Part shown: positions 54,639 to 64,000 of the stretch, piece by piece
Position numbering within the stretch: the stretch's first letter is position 1
Layout of the letters: each line of letters begins with the position of its first letter
From: Modestobacter italicus
GTDB lineage: Bacteria; Actinomycetota; Actinomycetes; Mycobacteriales; Geodermatophilaceae
Direction of reading: 5' to 3'
NCBI RefSeq assembly: GCF_000306785.1
Contig: NC_017955.1
Location: 4,650,001 to 4,714,000 of the forward strand
DNA: 64,000 bases
The notes under the pieces: generated by a model
The model's database searches: none
The model's input: the letters and a program-made list of their open reading frames with translations, nothing else
Told to the model about the DNA's origin: nothing
Made by a program: the position numbers and the translations under genes

Positions 54639-55409
54639 TCACCGCGGGGCCATCCGCAGCGCGCCGTCCATCCGGATGACCTCGCCGTTGAGGTAGCCGT
54701 GCCGCACGATGTCCAGCGCCAGCTCGGCGAAGTCCTCCGGGCGGCCGAGCCGCTTCGGGAAGGGGATGTTCGAGGCGAGCGCGGTGCGGGCCTCCTCCGG
54801 GAGCCCGGCCAGCAGCGGGGTGTCGACCAGGCCGGGGGCGATGGTGCAGACCCGGACGCCGACCGAGGAGAGGTCCCGCGCGGCCGGCAGGGTCAGCCCG
54901 ACGATGCCGCCCTTGGAGGCGGCGTAGGCGATCTGCCCGATCTGGCCGTCGTAGGCCGCGATCGAGGCGGTGTTGACCACCACGCCGCGCTCGCCGTCGG
55001 CGTCGGGCTCGGTGCGCGCCATCGCGGCGGCCGCCAGCCGGAGCACGTTGAAGGTGCCGATCAAGTTCACGCCGACGGTGCGGGTGAAGGCGGCGAGCTC
55101 GTGCGGCGACCCGTCCCGGCCCAGCACGCGGGCGGCGTAGCCGATGCCGGCGCAGTTGACCGCGATCCGCAGCGGCCGGTCCTTGCCGGTGGCGTCGTCG
55201 ATCGCGGCCTGCACCGAGCCCTCGTCGGTGACGTCGGTGCGCACGAAGGTGGTGTGCCCGCCGAGCTCGGCGGCGAGGGCCTGCCCGCGCTCGCCGTCGA
55301 GGTCCAGCACGGTGACCGCCACGCCGGCGGCGGTGAGCGCGCGGGTGGTGGCCGCCCCGAGGCCGGAGGCCCCTCCGGTGACGACAGCGGCGACGTCGAG
55401 GTCCTTCAT
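54639..55409 (-). CDS. SDR dehydrogenase, 3-hydroxyacyl-CoA dehydrogenase type II-like
   Basis: A 256-residue classical [18 protein letters not shown] is the NAD loop, [12 protein letters not shown] near 85, and the catalytic Ser near 151 ([13 protein letters not shown]) with YAASKGG (Tyr and Lys near 164 and 168). [13 protein letters not shown] and the ending [10 protein letters not shown] resemble HSD17B10-type enzymes that act on 3-hydroxyacyl-CoA or alcohols. Start ATG 55409 is 6 nt after TACCTT, leaderless. Confidence 0.82.
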   Translation of the reverse strand: MKDLDVAAVVTGGASGLGAATTRALTAAGVAVTVLDLDGERGQALAAELGGHTTFVRTDVTDEGSVQAAIDDATGKDRPLRIAVNCAGIGYAARVLGRDGSPHELAAFTRTVGVNLIGTFNVLRLAAAAMARTEPDADGERGVVVNTASIAAYDGQIGQIAYAASKGGIVGLTLPAARDLSSVGVRVCTIAPGLVDTPLLAGLPEEARTALASNIPFPKRLGRPEDFAELALDIVRHGYLNGEVIRMDGALRMAPR

Positions 55410-55415
55410 GCCGCC

Positions 55416-55421
55416 AAGGTA
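55416..55421 (-). promoter_or_regulatory. -10 hexamer TACCTT of the SDR gene
   Basis: On the minus strand, 6 nt before ATG 55409, same layout as the wbbL promoter at 57548-57553. Confidence 0.5.
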
Positions 55422-55447
55422 ACGCGCGGGAGGCGTTCTCCTTCGAC

Positions 55448-55519
55448 TGACGTGCTGGAGCGGCCTCCCTGCAGGGACCCGCCGCGAGCTTGCGAGTGGC
55501 GGGGGGCAGGGAGGTCCTT
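55448..55519 (-). repeat. Structured intercistronic repeat, copy C
   Basis: Lies 2 nt after the manC stop codon on the minus strand. Outer stem CCTCCCTGC (55464-55472)/GCAGGGAGG (55506-55514), inner stem CCCGCC/GGCGGG, conserved AGGGACC (55473-55479) and GGTCCTT (55513-55519), flank TGACGTGCTGGA at 55448, nearly identical to copy A outside the stems. Confidence 0.75.
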
Positions 55520-55521
55520 GA

Positions 55522-56622
55522 TCAGCTGAAGCGGGGGCCGGACCGCTCCTCGACCGCGGCCAGCAACTGCTTGACCCGCTCGGCGTCGGTGACCGGGCAG
55601 ACCATCGTGACGTCGGCGGTGTGCACGACGACGCTGTCCCGGACGCCGACCAGCGCGACCAGGTGCTCGGGGTCGTCGCTGAGGACGACGTTGCCGGAGC
55701 TGTCCAGCAGCACGGTCAGCCCGCGGGTCGCGTTGCCCGCCGGGTCGGTGGTCAGCGTGTGGGCCAGGGCGGGCCAGGAGCCGACGTCCAGCCAGTCGAC
55801 GTCCAGGTCGACCACGACCACCCGGCCGGGCTCGGCGGCCGCGGGCTCGAGCACCGCGTAGTCGACGCTGATCTTCGGCAGCGTCGGGAAGACCTCGGCC
55901 AGCACCGCGTCCCGCGCCGGCCCGGCCGGCGCGGCCACGATCCGGTCCAGCCCGGCGGCCGACTCGGGCAGGTGCTCGGCGAGCGCGGTCAGCACGGTGG
56001 CCGCCCGCCAGACGAACATGCCGGAGTTCCACAGGTACTCACCGCTGGCCAGGTAGGCCTCGGCGGTCGCCCGGTCAGGCTTCTCCCGGAACGACGCCGC
56101 CTCGGCAGCGCCGGCGACCTCCGTGGGCGCGCCCTTCTGCACGTAGCCGAACCCGGTCGCCGGCGACGTCGGGGTGACCCCGAGGGTGACCAGCGCGGTC
56201 GGCCGGACCGCCAGCACGTCGTAGGCGGTGCGCAGCGCGGCGGCGAAGCGCTCGACCGGCCGGATGACGTGGTCGGCGCTCACCACGGCCAGCTCGGCGT
56301 CGGGGTCGACGTCGGCGACCAGGGCCGCGGCCAGGCCCACCGCGTTGGCGGTGTCCCGGGCCACCGGCTCGAGCACCAGCCGGTCCGGGCGCAGCTCGGG
56401 CAGCGCGGCCCGCACCGCCGCGGCGTACCGGGCCGCGGTGCAGACCCAGATGCGCTCGGCCGGCAGCACCGCCTGCAGCCGGGTGAACGCCTCGGCCAGC
56501 AGGCTGTGCGCACCGGCGTCCCCGTCGGCGACGACGTCCAGGAGCTGCTTGGGCCGCGCCGACCGGGACAGCGGCCACAGCCGTGTCCCCGAGCCGCCCG
56601 CCATGATCACCGCGTGCTGCAC
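55522..56622 (-). CDS. manC: Mannose-1-phosphate guanylyltransferase
   Basis: Makes GDP-mannose from mannose 1-phosphate and GTP. 366 residues. Seen: [20 protein letters not shown] nucleotide loop at the N-terminus, [24 protein letters not shown] near 81, VVSADHVI near 112, [11 protein letters not shown] near 193, ISVDYAVLE near 250 and [10 protein letters not shown] near 278. There is no fused isomerase domain, consistent with the separate manA. GTG 56622, 13 nt after the wbbL stop. The Mtb equivalent is Rv3264c. Confidence 0.93.
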   Translation of the reverse strand: MQHAVIMAGGSGTRLWPLSRSARPKQLLDVVADGDAGAHSLLAEAFTRLQAVLPAERIWVCTAARYAAAVRAALPELRPDRLVLEPVARDTANAVGLAAALVADVDPDAELAVVSADHVIRPVERFAAALRTAYDVLAVRPTALVTLGVTPTSPATGFGYVQKGAPTEVAGAAEAASFREKPDRATAEAYLASGEYLWNSGMFVWRAATVLTALAEHLPESAAGLDRIVAAPAGPARDAVLAEVFPTLPKISVDYAVLEPAAAEPGRVVVVDLDVDWLDVGSWPALAHTLTTDPAGNATRGLTVLLDSSGNVVLSDDPEHLVALVGVRDSVVVHTADVTMVCPVTDAERVKQLLAAVEERSGPRFS

Positions 56623-56635
56623 CGTGCCGCCCCCG

Positions 56636-57541
56636 TCAGTCCAACTCGTCGGCGGCGCGCTGGAAGCGCGCCCCGGCGGCCACCCGGCCGCTGACCCAGG
56701 AGACCAGCAACCGGGCCCCCAGGCCCAGCCTCAGCACCGTCCGGAGCGGCACGTTCACCCGCCCGGGGTGCTCCGCGGACAGGTAGCGCAGCGCGCTGGT
56801 GTGGTGGACCCGCTGCATCCGGTGCGGTTCGCGGCGGGTCGCGTGCCCGCCCTCGTGGACGACGACCGCCGACGGCGCGTAGACGTTCAGCCAGCCGCGC
56901 CGGCCCAGCCGCGCGGCGAGGTCGACGTCCTCGAAGTACATGAAGTAGCCGGGGTCGAAGCCACCGACGGAGTGGAACGCCGCCAGGTCGACCAGGAAGC
57001 AGGACCCCGACAGCCACCCGGCCGGCCGCTCCCGCGGGGCCTCCCGCTCGCGGCGGTACCGCGCCGTCCACGGGTTGGCCGGCCACACCCAGCCGAGCAG
57101 GGCGTGCCCGATCCCGGTGGACAGCTGCGGCAGGTCGCGGGCGGAGGGGTACAGCTCGCCCTCGGGGGTGCGGATGGCCGGGCCGACGGTCGCGGCTCGC
57201 GGCCACCTCGCGGCGACGGCCAGCAGCTCGTCGACCGACCCCGGGGCGAACCGGACGTCGGGGTTGGCCACCAGCGCCCAGCCGGTCGGGACGTCGGCGA
57301 GGCCGGCGTTGGCCGCCGCGCCGTAGCCGACGTTGCCGCCGGTGCGCAGCAGCCGGACGTGCGGGTGCGCCGCCGCGATCCGCTCCGGGGCGCCGTCGGT
57401 GGAGCCGTTGTCGGCCAGGACGACCTCGGTCGGTGCGGTGGTGGCCTCGGCCAGCGACTCGACGAAGCCGTCGAGCGACTCCCCCGGGGAGTACGTCACG
57501 GCGACCACCCGCAGCGGCGACGGCTCGTTCAGGGCGGACAC
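56636..57541 (-). CDS. GT2 rhamnosyltransferase of the WbbL type
   Basis: A 301-residue family 2 glycosyltransferase. VVAVTYSPGESLDGFVESLAE, LADNGSTDGAPERI near 46, the metal triad region LVANPDVRF near 93, SGSCFLVDLAAFHSVGGFD near 170, FMYFEDVDLAARL near 195 and a C-terminal helical tail are seen. Gene order (wbbL, manC; rml genes nearby) matches Rv3265c, which adds rhamnose to decaprenyl-PP-GlcNAc to make the arabinogalactan linker. Start GTG 57541, leaderless. Confidence 0.85.
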   Translation of the reverse strand: MSALNEPSPLRVVAVTYSPGESLDGFVESLAEATTAPTEVVLADNGSTDGAPERIAAAHPHVRLLRTGGNVGYGAAANAGLADVPTGWALVANPDVRFAPGSVDELLAVAARWPRAATVGPAIRTPEGELYPSARDLPQLSTGIGHALLGWVWPANPWTARYRREREAPRERPAGWLSGSCFLVDLAAFHSVGGFDPGYFMYFEDVDLAARLGRRGWLNVYAPSAVVVHEGGHATRREPHRMQRVHHTSALRYLSAEHPGRVNVPLRTVLRLGLGARLLVSWVSGRVAAGARFQRAADELD

Positions 57542-57547
57542 CGGGCC

Positions 57548-57553
57548 AAGGTA
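57548..57553 (-). promoter_or_regulatory. -10 hexamer TACCTT of wbbL
   Basis: On the minus strand, 6 nt before GTG 57541. Confidence 0.5.
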
Positions 57554-57681
57554 ACGGCCGCTGCAGCCGGGCCCGTGGCCGACCGGTCGACGGCCCCTGT
57601 TTGATGGCAGTTCGCGGAAGGCCGCGCTCCCGCCGGGGAGCACGGCACGCGCAGCCCTGCCGCCAGTGGATGAGGACGTGG

Positions 57682-59658
57682 ATGGAGTCCGACCCGAGGG
57701 CCACCGACGTGCAGGACGTCGGTGCGCCCGACGTCCCCGCCGAGGTCCCCGCCGAGGCCCCCGCCGAGGTCCCTCCCCAGGACGTCGACGCGCCCCCACC
57801 CGCCCCGCGTCCCCGCCGGACGCGGGGGGCGCTGGCGCTGCTGCCCTGGGTCCTGGTGCCCGCCGCGCTGTGGCTGCTGCACCTGGTGCTGACCGACGTC
57901 CGCGAGCTGCACCTGCAGTACCAGGCGTCGCTGGTCGCGCTGCTCACCGCCGGCCTGCTCGGCTGGCTGCTCACCCGGCGCGCCGCCGTGGCGCACCACA
58001 CCGCCGCCGCCGTCGCCGCCTGCTTCCTGCCGGCGCTGACCGTCATCTCGCTGCAGGGCACCGACTGGTTCTTCTCCGGCCCGTTCGGGGACCAGTCCTT
58101 CCGGCTGGAGTACGCGACCCGGTTCGCCGACGACCTGACCAGCCTGGCCGACTACACCTACGCCGGCGCCCCGGCCTTCTACTCCCCCGGCTGGTTCTGG
58201 CTGGTCGGCGCCGCCTCGGCGGCCAGCGGCGTCCCGGCCTGGCAGGCCTACAAGTGGACGGCCGTCGTCACCCTGTTCCTGGCCGCGGCGCTGGCCTTCT
58301 GGCTGTGGCGCCGCACCTGCAGCACCCGGCTGTCCGCCCTGCTGCTCGCGGTCACCATCATCGGCCAGCCCGCCCTCTCCGCGGCCTGGCTCGGCGCCAC
58401 CACGCTGCTGGGCGCCGGCGCGTCCGAGCCCTACAGCTGGGTGGTGACCCTGGCGCTGCCGCCGCTGCTGACCTGGTGGGGGTCGCCCGGCGGGCGGGGC
58501 GGCTGGCGCCGCGGGGTGGCGCTCGGCGTCGCGCTGGCCGCGGCGGCCTGGCTGTACCTGCTCTACGCCGCCGTGGGGGTGCTGGCCGTGCTCGTGGTGG
58601 CCGCGGTGCGCGGTGGCCGCGGGACCTGGCGCGAGCTGGCGGTCGCCGGCGGGACGTCGGTGCTGCTGGTGCTGCCCTGGCTGGGGCCCTTCGTGGTGGC
58701 GTGGGGCGACGCCGGCCGGCCGCCCTCGGCGGCCACGTCCTGGGTCGAGGGCGAGTCCTACGTGCACCTGTTCACCGTGACCGCGTCCCCCTGGTTCGCC
58801 CTGGCGGTGGTCGGCGCGGTGGCGCTGCTGGGCCTGCGCGGGCGGGCGCACCCCCGGCTGCGCGGCTGCCAGGGCCTGGTGGCCGCGGCCCTGGCGCTCA
58901 GCGTCGTCCAGCTGGTCATCGGGCAGCTGGGCGGCGGCGTGCTCGCCCACCGGCTGGTCCTGGTGCTGTCCACGGCGCTGCTCGCCGGCGGGACGCTCGC
59001 CGTGGTGGAGGCGCTCCCGCGGGCCGCCCGCTGGGTCCGGGGCCGGGACTGGCGGCGACCGGCGGCCGCTGCGCTCGCCGTGGCCCTGTTCGTCGGGACG
59101 AGCGGGCACGCGCAGGAGTGGATGTCGCTCGACAGCGACCTGCGGGACCTCGCCCGGGGCGTGGCCTACCCGGACGGGTCGCACCCCTCCGTGGCCAGCC
59201 GGGCCATGCGGCTGCAGTACACCGGCGACCCCTCGGCCGACGAGCTGTACGCCGCGGCGGTGCGGACCGCCCGCGCGGCCGGGCAGCCGGAGACCGGCCC
59301 GGTGCTGACCGACGACATCCCGCTGATGGCCACCAGCCCGCTGCAGGGGTACCTGCAGTGGTGGGAGCTGTACTCCAACCCGGTGGGCGACTACCCCCGG
59401 CGCAAGGAGTTCCTCGAGGACCTCGAGGGGCTGCGGCCGAGGCAGGTGGTGGCCGCGCTGCGCGCGGACCCGACGGCGCCCACGGTCTTCGTGCTGGGTC
59501 GTGACCAGGACACCTACCGGTTCTCCTCCTCCGCGTGGGACCCGGACACCGCGACCTCGACGGCCTGGTCGGTCCGGCTGCCGGCGGACCTGTTCGACTC
59601 CCCCGCCTTCGTGAGCACGCAGGTCGGGGACCGCACCGTCGCCGCGCTGCGCCCCTGA
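57682..59658 (+). CDS. AftA-like galactan 5-O-arabinofuranosyltransferase (GT-C)
   Basis: A 658-residue membrane protein. The N-terminus has short PAEVPAEAPAE repeats; about 11 helices follow. The AftA-like segment is ISLQGTDWFFSGPFGDQSF to YAGAPAFYSPGWFWL (about residues 123-175), with conserved D-Q and Y-P/S-G-W-F-W elements. AftA primes arabinan by adding the first arabinofuranose to galactan. The C-terminal 150 residues are extracytoplasmic. ATG 57682 has GAGG five bases upstream; ATG 57670 is an alternative. It precedes glf and glfT2 on the same strand. Confidence 0.78.
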   Translation: MESDPRATDVQDVGAPDVPAEVPAEAPAEVPPQDVDAPPPAPRPRRTRGALALLPWVLVPAALWLLHLVLTDVRELHLQYQASLVALLTAGLLGWLLTRRAAVAHHTAAAVAACFLPALTVISLQGTDWFFSGPFGDQSFRLEYATRFADDLTSLADYTYAGAPAFYSPGWFWLVGAASAASGVPAWQAYKWTAVVTLFLAAALAFWLWRRTCSTRLSALLLAVTIIGQPALSAAWLGATTLLGAGASEPYSWVVTLALPPLLTWWGSPGGRGGWRRGVALGVALAAAAWLYLLYAAVGVLAVLVVAAVRGGRGTWRELAVAGGTSVLLVLPWLGPFVVAWGDAGRPPSAATSWVEGESYVHLFTVTASPWFALAVVGAVALLGLRGRAHPRLRGCQGLVAAALALSVVQLVIGQLGGGVLAHRLVLVLSTALLAGGTLAVVEALPRAARWVRGRDWRRPAAAALAVALFVGTSGHAQEWMSLDSDLRDLARGVAYPDGSHPSVASRAMRLQYTGDPSADELYAAAVRTARAAGQPETGPVLTDDIPLMATSPLQGYLQWWELYSNPVGDYPRRKEFLEDLEGLRPRQVVAALRADPTAPTVFVLGRDQDTYRFSSSAWDPDTATSTAWSVRLPADLFDSPAFVSTQVGDRTVAALRP

Positions 59659-59714
59659 GCGCCGTCCCCGGGGCCGCCGGCCCGCGCCGGTGGGTCGCCA
59701 GACCCCGGGTGTGA

Positions 59715-60977
<1,263 letters not shown>

Positions 60978-60996
60978 CCGGAGGACTGATCCGACC

Positions 60997-62916
60997 ATGA
61001 CGAGCACTTCGGTCAACCCCGACCTGGTCGCCGACCTGGCCCCCGAGGACCTCGTCCCCGGCAAGGCCGTCACCCTGCTGCAGCGGGTGCTCATGCCCCG
61101 GCCGGCCGACCCCCGCAAGGTCCGCACCCTCTACGTCGACGAGGAGCGCTCCGAGCGCGTCCGGGTGACCTCCCGCTCGACCGGTGAGCTCAGCGCCGGC
61201 GACGAGGTGTCCTTCGCGACGTACTTCAACGCCTTCCCGGCGGCGTACTGGCGGCGCTGGACCTCGCTGCCCACGGTGACCCTGCGGCTGAGCCTGTCCG
61301 GCGCCTGCCGGATCGACGTCTACCGCAGCAAGGCCAACGGCGACGTGATCCACGCGGCCGGCGCCACCGTCGGCGGCACCGAGCGCACCGTCGAGCTGGA
61401 GCTGGACCTGGCGCCGTTCATCGACGGCGGCTGGTACTGGTTCGACCTCACCGCCGACGAGGACGTCGTCATCGAGGAGGCCGGCTGGTACGCCGACCGC
61501 GAGCCGCTGCGGCCCGGCCGGCTGGCCGTCGGCATCTGCACCTACAACCGGCCGGTCGACTGCCTCGCCGCGGTCGCGACCATCGCCGAGGACCCGGTCG
61601 TGCTCGGCGAGCTGGCCGCCGTCGTGGTGGCCGACCAGGGCAACCGCAAGGTCCGCGACGACGCCCGGTACGCCGGTCTCGCCGACTCCCTGGGCGAGCG
61701 GTTCCGGCTGGTCGAGCAGGGCAACATGGGCGGCAGCGGCGGCTTCGCCCGGGCCATGCACGAGGCGCTGGAGAACACCGACGCCACCCACGTGCTCTTC
61801 CTGGACGACGACGTGCAGCTCGAGGCGGACAGCCTGCACCGGGCGCTGGCGCTGAGCCGCTTCACCGACGCGCCGATGCTGGTCGGCGGGCAGATGCTGG
61901 CGATGCAGGACCGCTCGGTGCTGCACACCATGGGCGAGGTCGTCGACCGGTACTCGTTCCTGTACCGCCCGGCCGCGCACGCCGTCGTGCAGCACGACTT
62001 CGCGCACCACTCGCTGCGGGAGACCCCGGCCCTGCACCGCCGGGTCGACGTCGACTACAACGCCTGGTGGATGTGCCTGATCCCGCGCGAGGTGGCCGAG
62101 CAGGTGGGGCTGCCCCTGCCGCTGTTCATCAAGTGGGACGACGGCGAGTATGGCCTGCGGGCCGGTGCCGCCGGGTACCGCACGGTGACCCTGCCGGGTG
62201 CGGCGATCTGGCACCTGGCCTGGACCGACAAGGACGACGTCACCGACTGGCAGGCGTACTTCTTCGCCCGCAACCGGCTGATCGTCGCCGCCCTGCACAG
62301 CCCGCACAAGCGCGGCGGCGGCATCGTGCGCAGCGCGGTCAAGGCCGACCTCAAGCACCTGTTCCGGCTGGAGTACGCGGCCGTGGCGCTGCACGTGCGG
62401 GCCTACCAGGACTTCCTGGCCGGCCCGTCGGCGGTGTTCCCGGCGCTGAAGGAGGCGCTGCCGAGCGTGCGCGCCGAGCAGGCCTCCTACGTCGACGGCC
62501 GGGTCATCACCCAGCGGTCGGACATCCCCGAGCCGGAGATGGGCGCGGTGGTCACCGAGGGCATGGCCCAGCCGCCGGTCGGCACGAAGGCCATCGCGAT
62601 CGCCGCGGTCCGGGCGATCCGGAACAACCTGCGGCCGGTGGCGCAGGAGCAGGCCCGGCCGCAGCTGGAGATCCCCTCGCAGGACGCGCAGTGGTTCATC
62701 CTGTCCCGGCTGGACAGCGCCACCGTGGGCACCGCCGACGGCCGAGGCGTGACGCTGCGCCGGCGCAACCCGGCGACCTTCTGGCGGCTGGCCAAGAGCG
62801 CCGTCCGGCTCAACCTGGAGATCGCCCGGCGCTTCCCGCAGGCCAGCGCCGACTACCGGGGCGCCTACGGCGAGCTCACCTCGGCGGAGAACTGGCAGAA
62901 GGCCTTCACGCAGTGA
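60997..62916 (+). CDS. glfT2: Galactofuranosyltransferase GlfT2
   Basis: Bifunctional UDP-Galf:galactan beta-1,5/1,6 galactofuranosyltransferase that polymerises galactan at the inner membrane face. 639 residues, as in mycobacteria. An N-terminal beta-sandwich (about 1-170) is followed by a GT-A domain with GICTYNRPVDC near 178, metal triad VLFLDDDVQLEADS near 268, the catalytic KWDDGEYGLR near 382 and IWHLAWTDKDDV near 407. The C-terminal helical domain follows. RBS GGAGG upstream of ATG 60997. Confidence 0.95.
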   Translation: MTSTSVNPDLVADLAPEDLVPGKAVTLLQRVLMPRPADPRKVRTLYVDEERSERVRVTSRSTGELSAGDEVSFATYFNAFPAAYWRRWTSLPTVTLRLSLSGACRIDVYRSKANGDVIHAAGATVGGTERTVELELDLAPFIDGGWYWFDLTADEDVVIEEAGWYADREPLRPGRLAVGICTYNRPVDCLAAVATIAEDPVVLGELAAVVVADQGNRKVRDDARYAGLADSLGERFRLVEQGNMGGSGGFARAMHEALENTDATHVLFLDDDVQLEADSLHRALALSRFTDAPMLVGGQMLAMQDRSVLHTMGEVVDRYSFLYRPAAHAVVQHDFAHHSLRETPALHRRVDVDYNAWWMCLIPREVAEQVGLPLPLFIKWDDGEYGLRAGAAGYRTVTLPGAAIWHLAWTDKDDVTDWQAYFFARNRLIVAALHSPHKRGGGIVRSAVKADLKHLFRLEYAAVALHVRAYQDFLAGPSAVFPALKEALPSVRAEQASYVDGRVITQRSDIPEPEMGAVVTEGMAQPPVGTKAIAIAAVRAIRNNLRPVAQEQARPQLEIPSQDAQWFILSRLDSATVGTADGRGVTLRRRNPATFWRLAKSAVRLNLEIARRFPQASADYRGAYGELTSAENWQKAFTQ

Positions 62917-62928
62917 CCGGCGGGGCCG

Positions 62929-63849
62929 TCAGGGGCGGGTGAACCGCTCCTGACGGCCCTGGCGGACCAGTCCCAGCCAGGTCCGCAGCCCGCGCACGTC
63001 GCGTCGGCCGAGGAAGAACCAGGTGAAGCGGACGAGTTCGAGCGGGAACAGCCAGCGCATGCCCGGCTGGCTCATCAGGTAGCCGCGGTTGCGGTAGGTG
63101 TAGAACCGCTTTGCCTCGTCCGGCGGGTACTGCGCGGAGAGCCGGCCGCCGGCGATGGGCAGGAACTCCTGCGTCCCCTCGGGGTGCACGTAGGCCGCCT
63201 GCAGGCAGGTGCCGAACGGCAGCCCGGAGCGCACCAGCCGGCGGTGCACCTCGGTCTCGTCGCCGCGCAGGAACAGCCGGTAGTCCGGCACCCCCACCAC
63301 GTCGAGGGCGTCGGCCCGGAACAGCGCGCCGTTGAACAGCGACGCGTAGCCGGGCAGGAAGTCGACGTCGGCGAACTCCTGCAGCGACCGGCGCCAGCGC
63401 AGCCCCCGCCGCAGCGGGAACGCCAGCAGCGTGGGGTCGGCCTTGTCCACCACCGCCGGGCTCACCTCGGCCAGGCCGCGGTCCCGGGCGCAGGCCAGCA
63501 GGGTGGCCAGCACGTCGTCCCCGGCGGGCCGGCCGTCGTCGTCGGCGCACCAGACCCAGTCCGCGCCCGCGCTCAGCGCGGTCAGCATGCCCAGGGCGAA
63601 GCCGCCGGCCCCGCCGAGGTTCCGCTCGGAGGGCAGGTAGGTGACCGGCAGCCCGGAGGCGGCGACCACGTCGGCGGTCTCGGCGTCCGGGCCGTTGTCG
63701 ACGACCAGCACGTGGTCGACAGGCCGGGTCTGGGCGGCCAGCGCGGCCAGGCTCTCGGTGAGCAGCGCGGGGCGGGCGCGGGTCACCACGACCGCCACCA
63801 CGCGATGCCCGTCGGCCCCGACCGGGACCCCGGCCAGCGTCCCGGTCAC
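62929..63849 (-). CDS. GlfT1-like galactofuranosyltransferase (GT2)
   Basis: A 306-residue family 2 glycosyltransferase. VVAVVVTRARPALLTESL, VLVVDNGPD near 47, LPSERNLGGAGGFALGM near 70, WVWCADDDGRPAGDDV near 98, LFLRGDETEVHRRL near 190 and the membrane-associating C-terminal YLMSQPGMRWLFPLELVRF are seen. The NLGGAGGF and FLRGDE patterns are those of GlfT1 (Rv3782), which adds the first galactofuranose units. GTG 63849 overlaps the stop of the ABC gene (GTGA). Convergent with glfT2. Confidence 0.83.
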   Translation of the reverse strand: MTGTLAGVPVGADGHRVVAVVVTRARPALLTESLAALAAQTRPVDHVLVVDNGPDAETADVVAASGLPVTYLPSERNLGGAGGFALGMLTALSAGADWVWCADDDGRPAGDDVLATLLACARDRGLAEVSPAVVDKADPTLLAFPLRRGLRWRRSLQEFADVDFLPGYASLFNGALFRADALDVVGVPDYRLFLRGDETEVHRRLVRSGLPFGTCLQAAYVHPEGTQEFLPIAGGRLSAQYPPDEAKRFYTYRNRGYLMSQPGMRWLFPLELVRFTWFFLGRRDVRGLRTWLGLVRQGRQERFTRP

Positions 63850-64000
63850 GAGCGGACCGACGGGAGCGGTGCCGGCCACGGGGCGGCGGGCGCGGTCACC
63901 GGCGGGTCGTTCGGGAACGGGTCGTGGCCCTTGTAGGCGGTGAGCACCTCGCGCAGCTCGCCGGTCTGCTTGACCCGGCCGTGCTCCATCCAGATCGCCG
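63846..64000 (-). CDS. C-terminus of a Wzt/RfbE-like polysaccharide ABC transporter ATPase (partial)
   Basis: The last 50 residues of a protein that runs off the window: AIWMEHGRVKQTGELREVLTAY is the standard end of an ABC-type ATPase (after the H-loop), followed by a Pro-rich tail ending LPSVRS. Position just before glfT1 matches Rv3781, the ATPase thought to flip or export galactan with Rv3783. The 5' part is outside the window. Confidence 0.75.
   Translation of the reverse strand, partial: AIWMEHGRVKQTGELREVLTAYKGHDPFPNDPPVTAPAAPWPAPLPSVRS

Noticed and set aside
57766..57800. Short repeats at the start of the AftA-like gene as a mobile or regulatory repeat
   Set aside because: They encode a PAEVPAEAPAE low-complexity tail in frame and are best explained as coding repeats.

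Overview
The window is a stretch of very GC-rich chromosome from an actinobacterium. Third codon positions are almost all G or C, starts are often GTG, and the gene set is typically actinobacterial: WhiB, MtrAB-LpqB, coenzyme F420 synthesis, an arabinogalactan pathway, DUF3499, Rv3235-like and DUF6758. Gene content and style suggest the Geodermatophilaceae (Blastococcus/Geodermatophilus/Modestobacter type), but this is inferred from memory of such genomes and not proven. Much of the gene order recalls the Mycobacterium tuberculosis block from about Rv3211 to Rv3266c. I see no rRNA, tRNA, CRISPR array, phage or insertion sequence, and base composition gives no clear foreign island.

Layout. 1-5059 (+): a DEAD-box RNA helicase with a structured leader and an apparent frameshift near its C-terminus, a membrane-anchored beta-propeller protein, an alpha/beta hydrolase and an MpaB-type oxygenase. 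5056-6664: a divergent LysG/ArgP-type regulator and LysE exporter. 6808-12687: a VOC protein, a RecB-like nuclease, a PHP phosphoesterase, a PH-domain membrane protein, a 51-residue micro-protein, DUF6758, a NUDIX hydrolase and a two-gene HTTM-type membrane unit. 12717-17309: a WXG100 protein divergent from a very large FHA-FtsK/SpoIIIE (EssC-like) ATPase. 17351-23960: DUF6912, a WS/DGAT-like acyltransferase with an altered active-site motif, a CpaE-like ATPase with a SAF protein, a MerR-type small HTH protein, and a LysM/Rv3235-like pair. 24020-34232 (mostly -): secA, hpf, comF, lpqB, mtrB, mtrA, with an F420-type PPOX gene and a frameshifted GNAT gene on the other strand. 34379-41511 (-): ahcY, manA, an amber-interrupted CDF transporter, a SIS protein, Trm112, manB and DUF3499. 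41621-48040: a DprE2-like reductase, a degenerate zincin, a Wzz-like protein, an unknown protein, whiB, fbiA and fbiB. 48086-64000: rmlC, rmlD, rmlB, rmlA, an AftB-like protein, alkA, an SDR, manC, wbbL, an AftA-like protein, glf, glfT2, glfT1 and the end of a Wzt-like ATPase.

How the genes work together. RmlABCD make dTDP-rhamnose. WbbL, GlfT1, Glf, GlfT2, AftA, AftB and a DprE2-like enzyme outline linker, galactan and arabinan assembly on a decaprenyl carrier. ManA, ManB and ManC supply GDP-mannose. MtrAB-LpqB, WhiB2 and SecA are envelope, division and secretion functions.

Regulation and oddities. At least fifteen starts lie 6-9 bases after a TANNNT or CANNNT -10 hexamer with no ribosome binding site, so leaderless transcription is common here. 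Three copies of a 57-73 bp structured intercistronic repeat (34306, 41099, 55448), always just after a minus-strand stop codon, are the most unusual non-coding feature. Other points of interest are a palindrome centred on the glf -10, phased T-tracts upstream of the LysM gene, an F420 ligase whose nitroreductase domain is cut to about half, and three disrupted genes.
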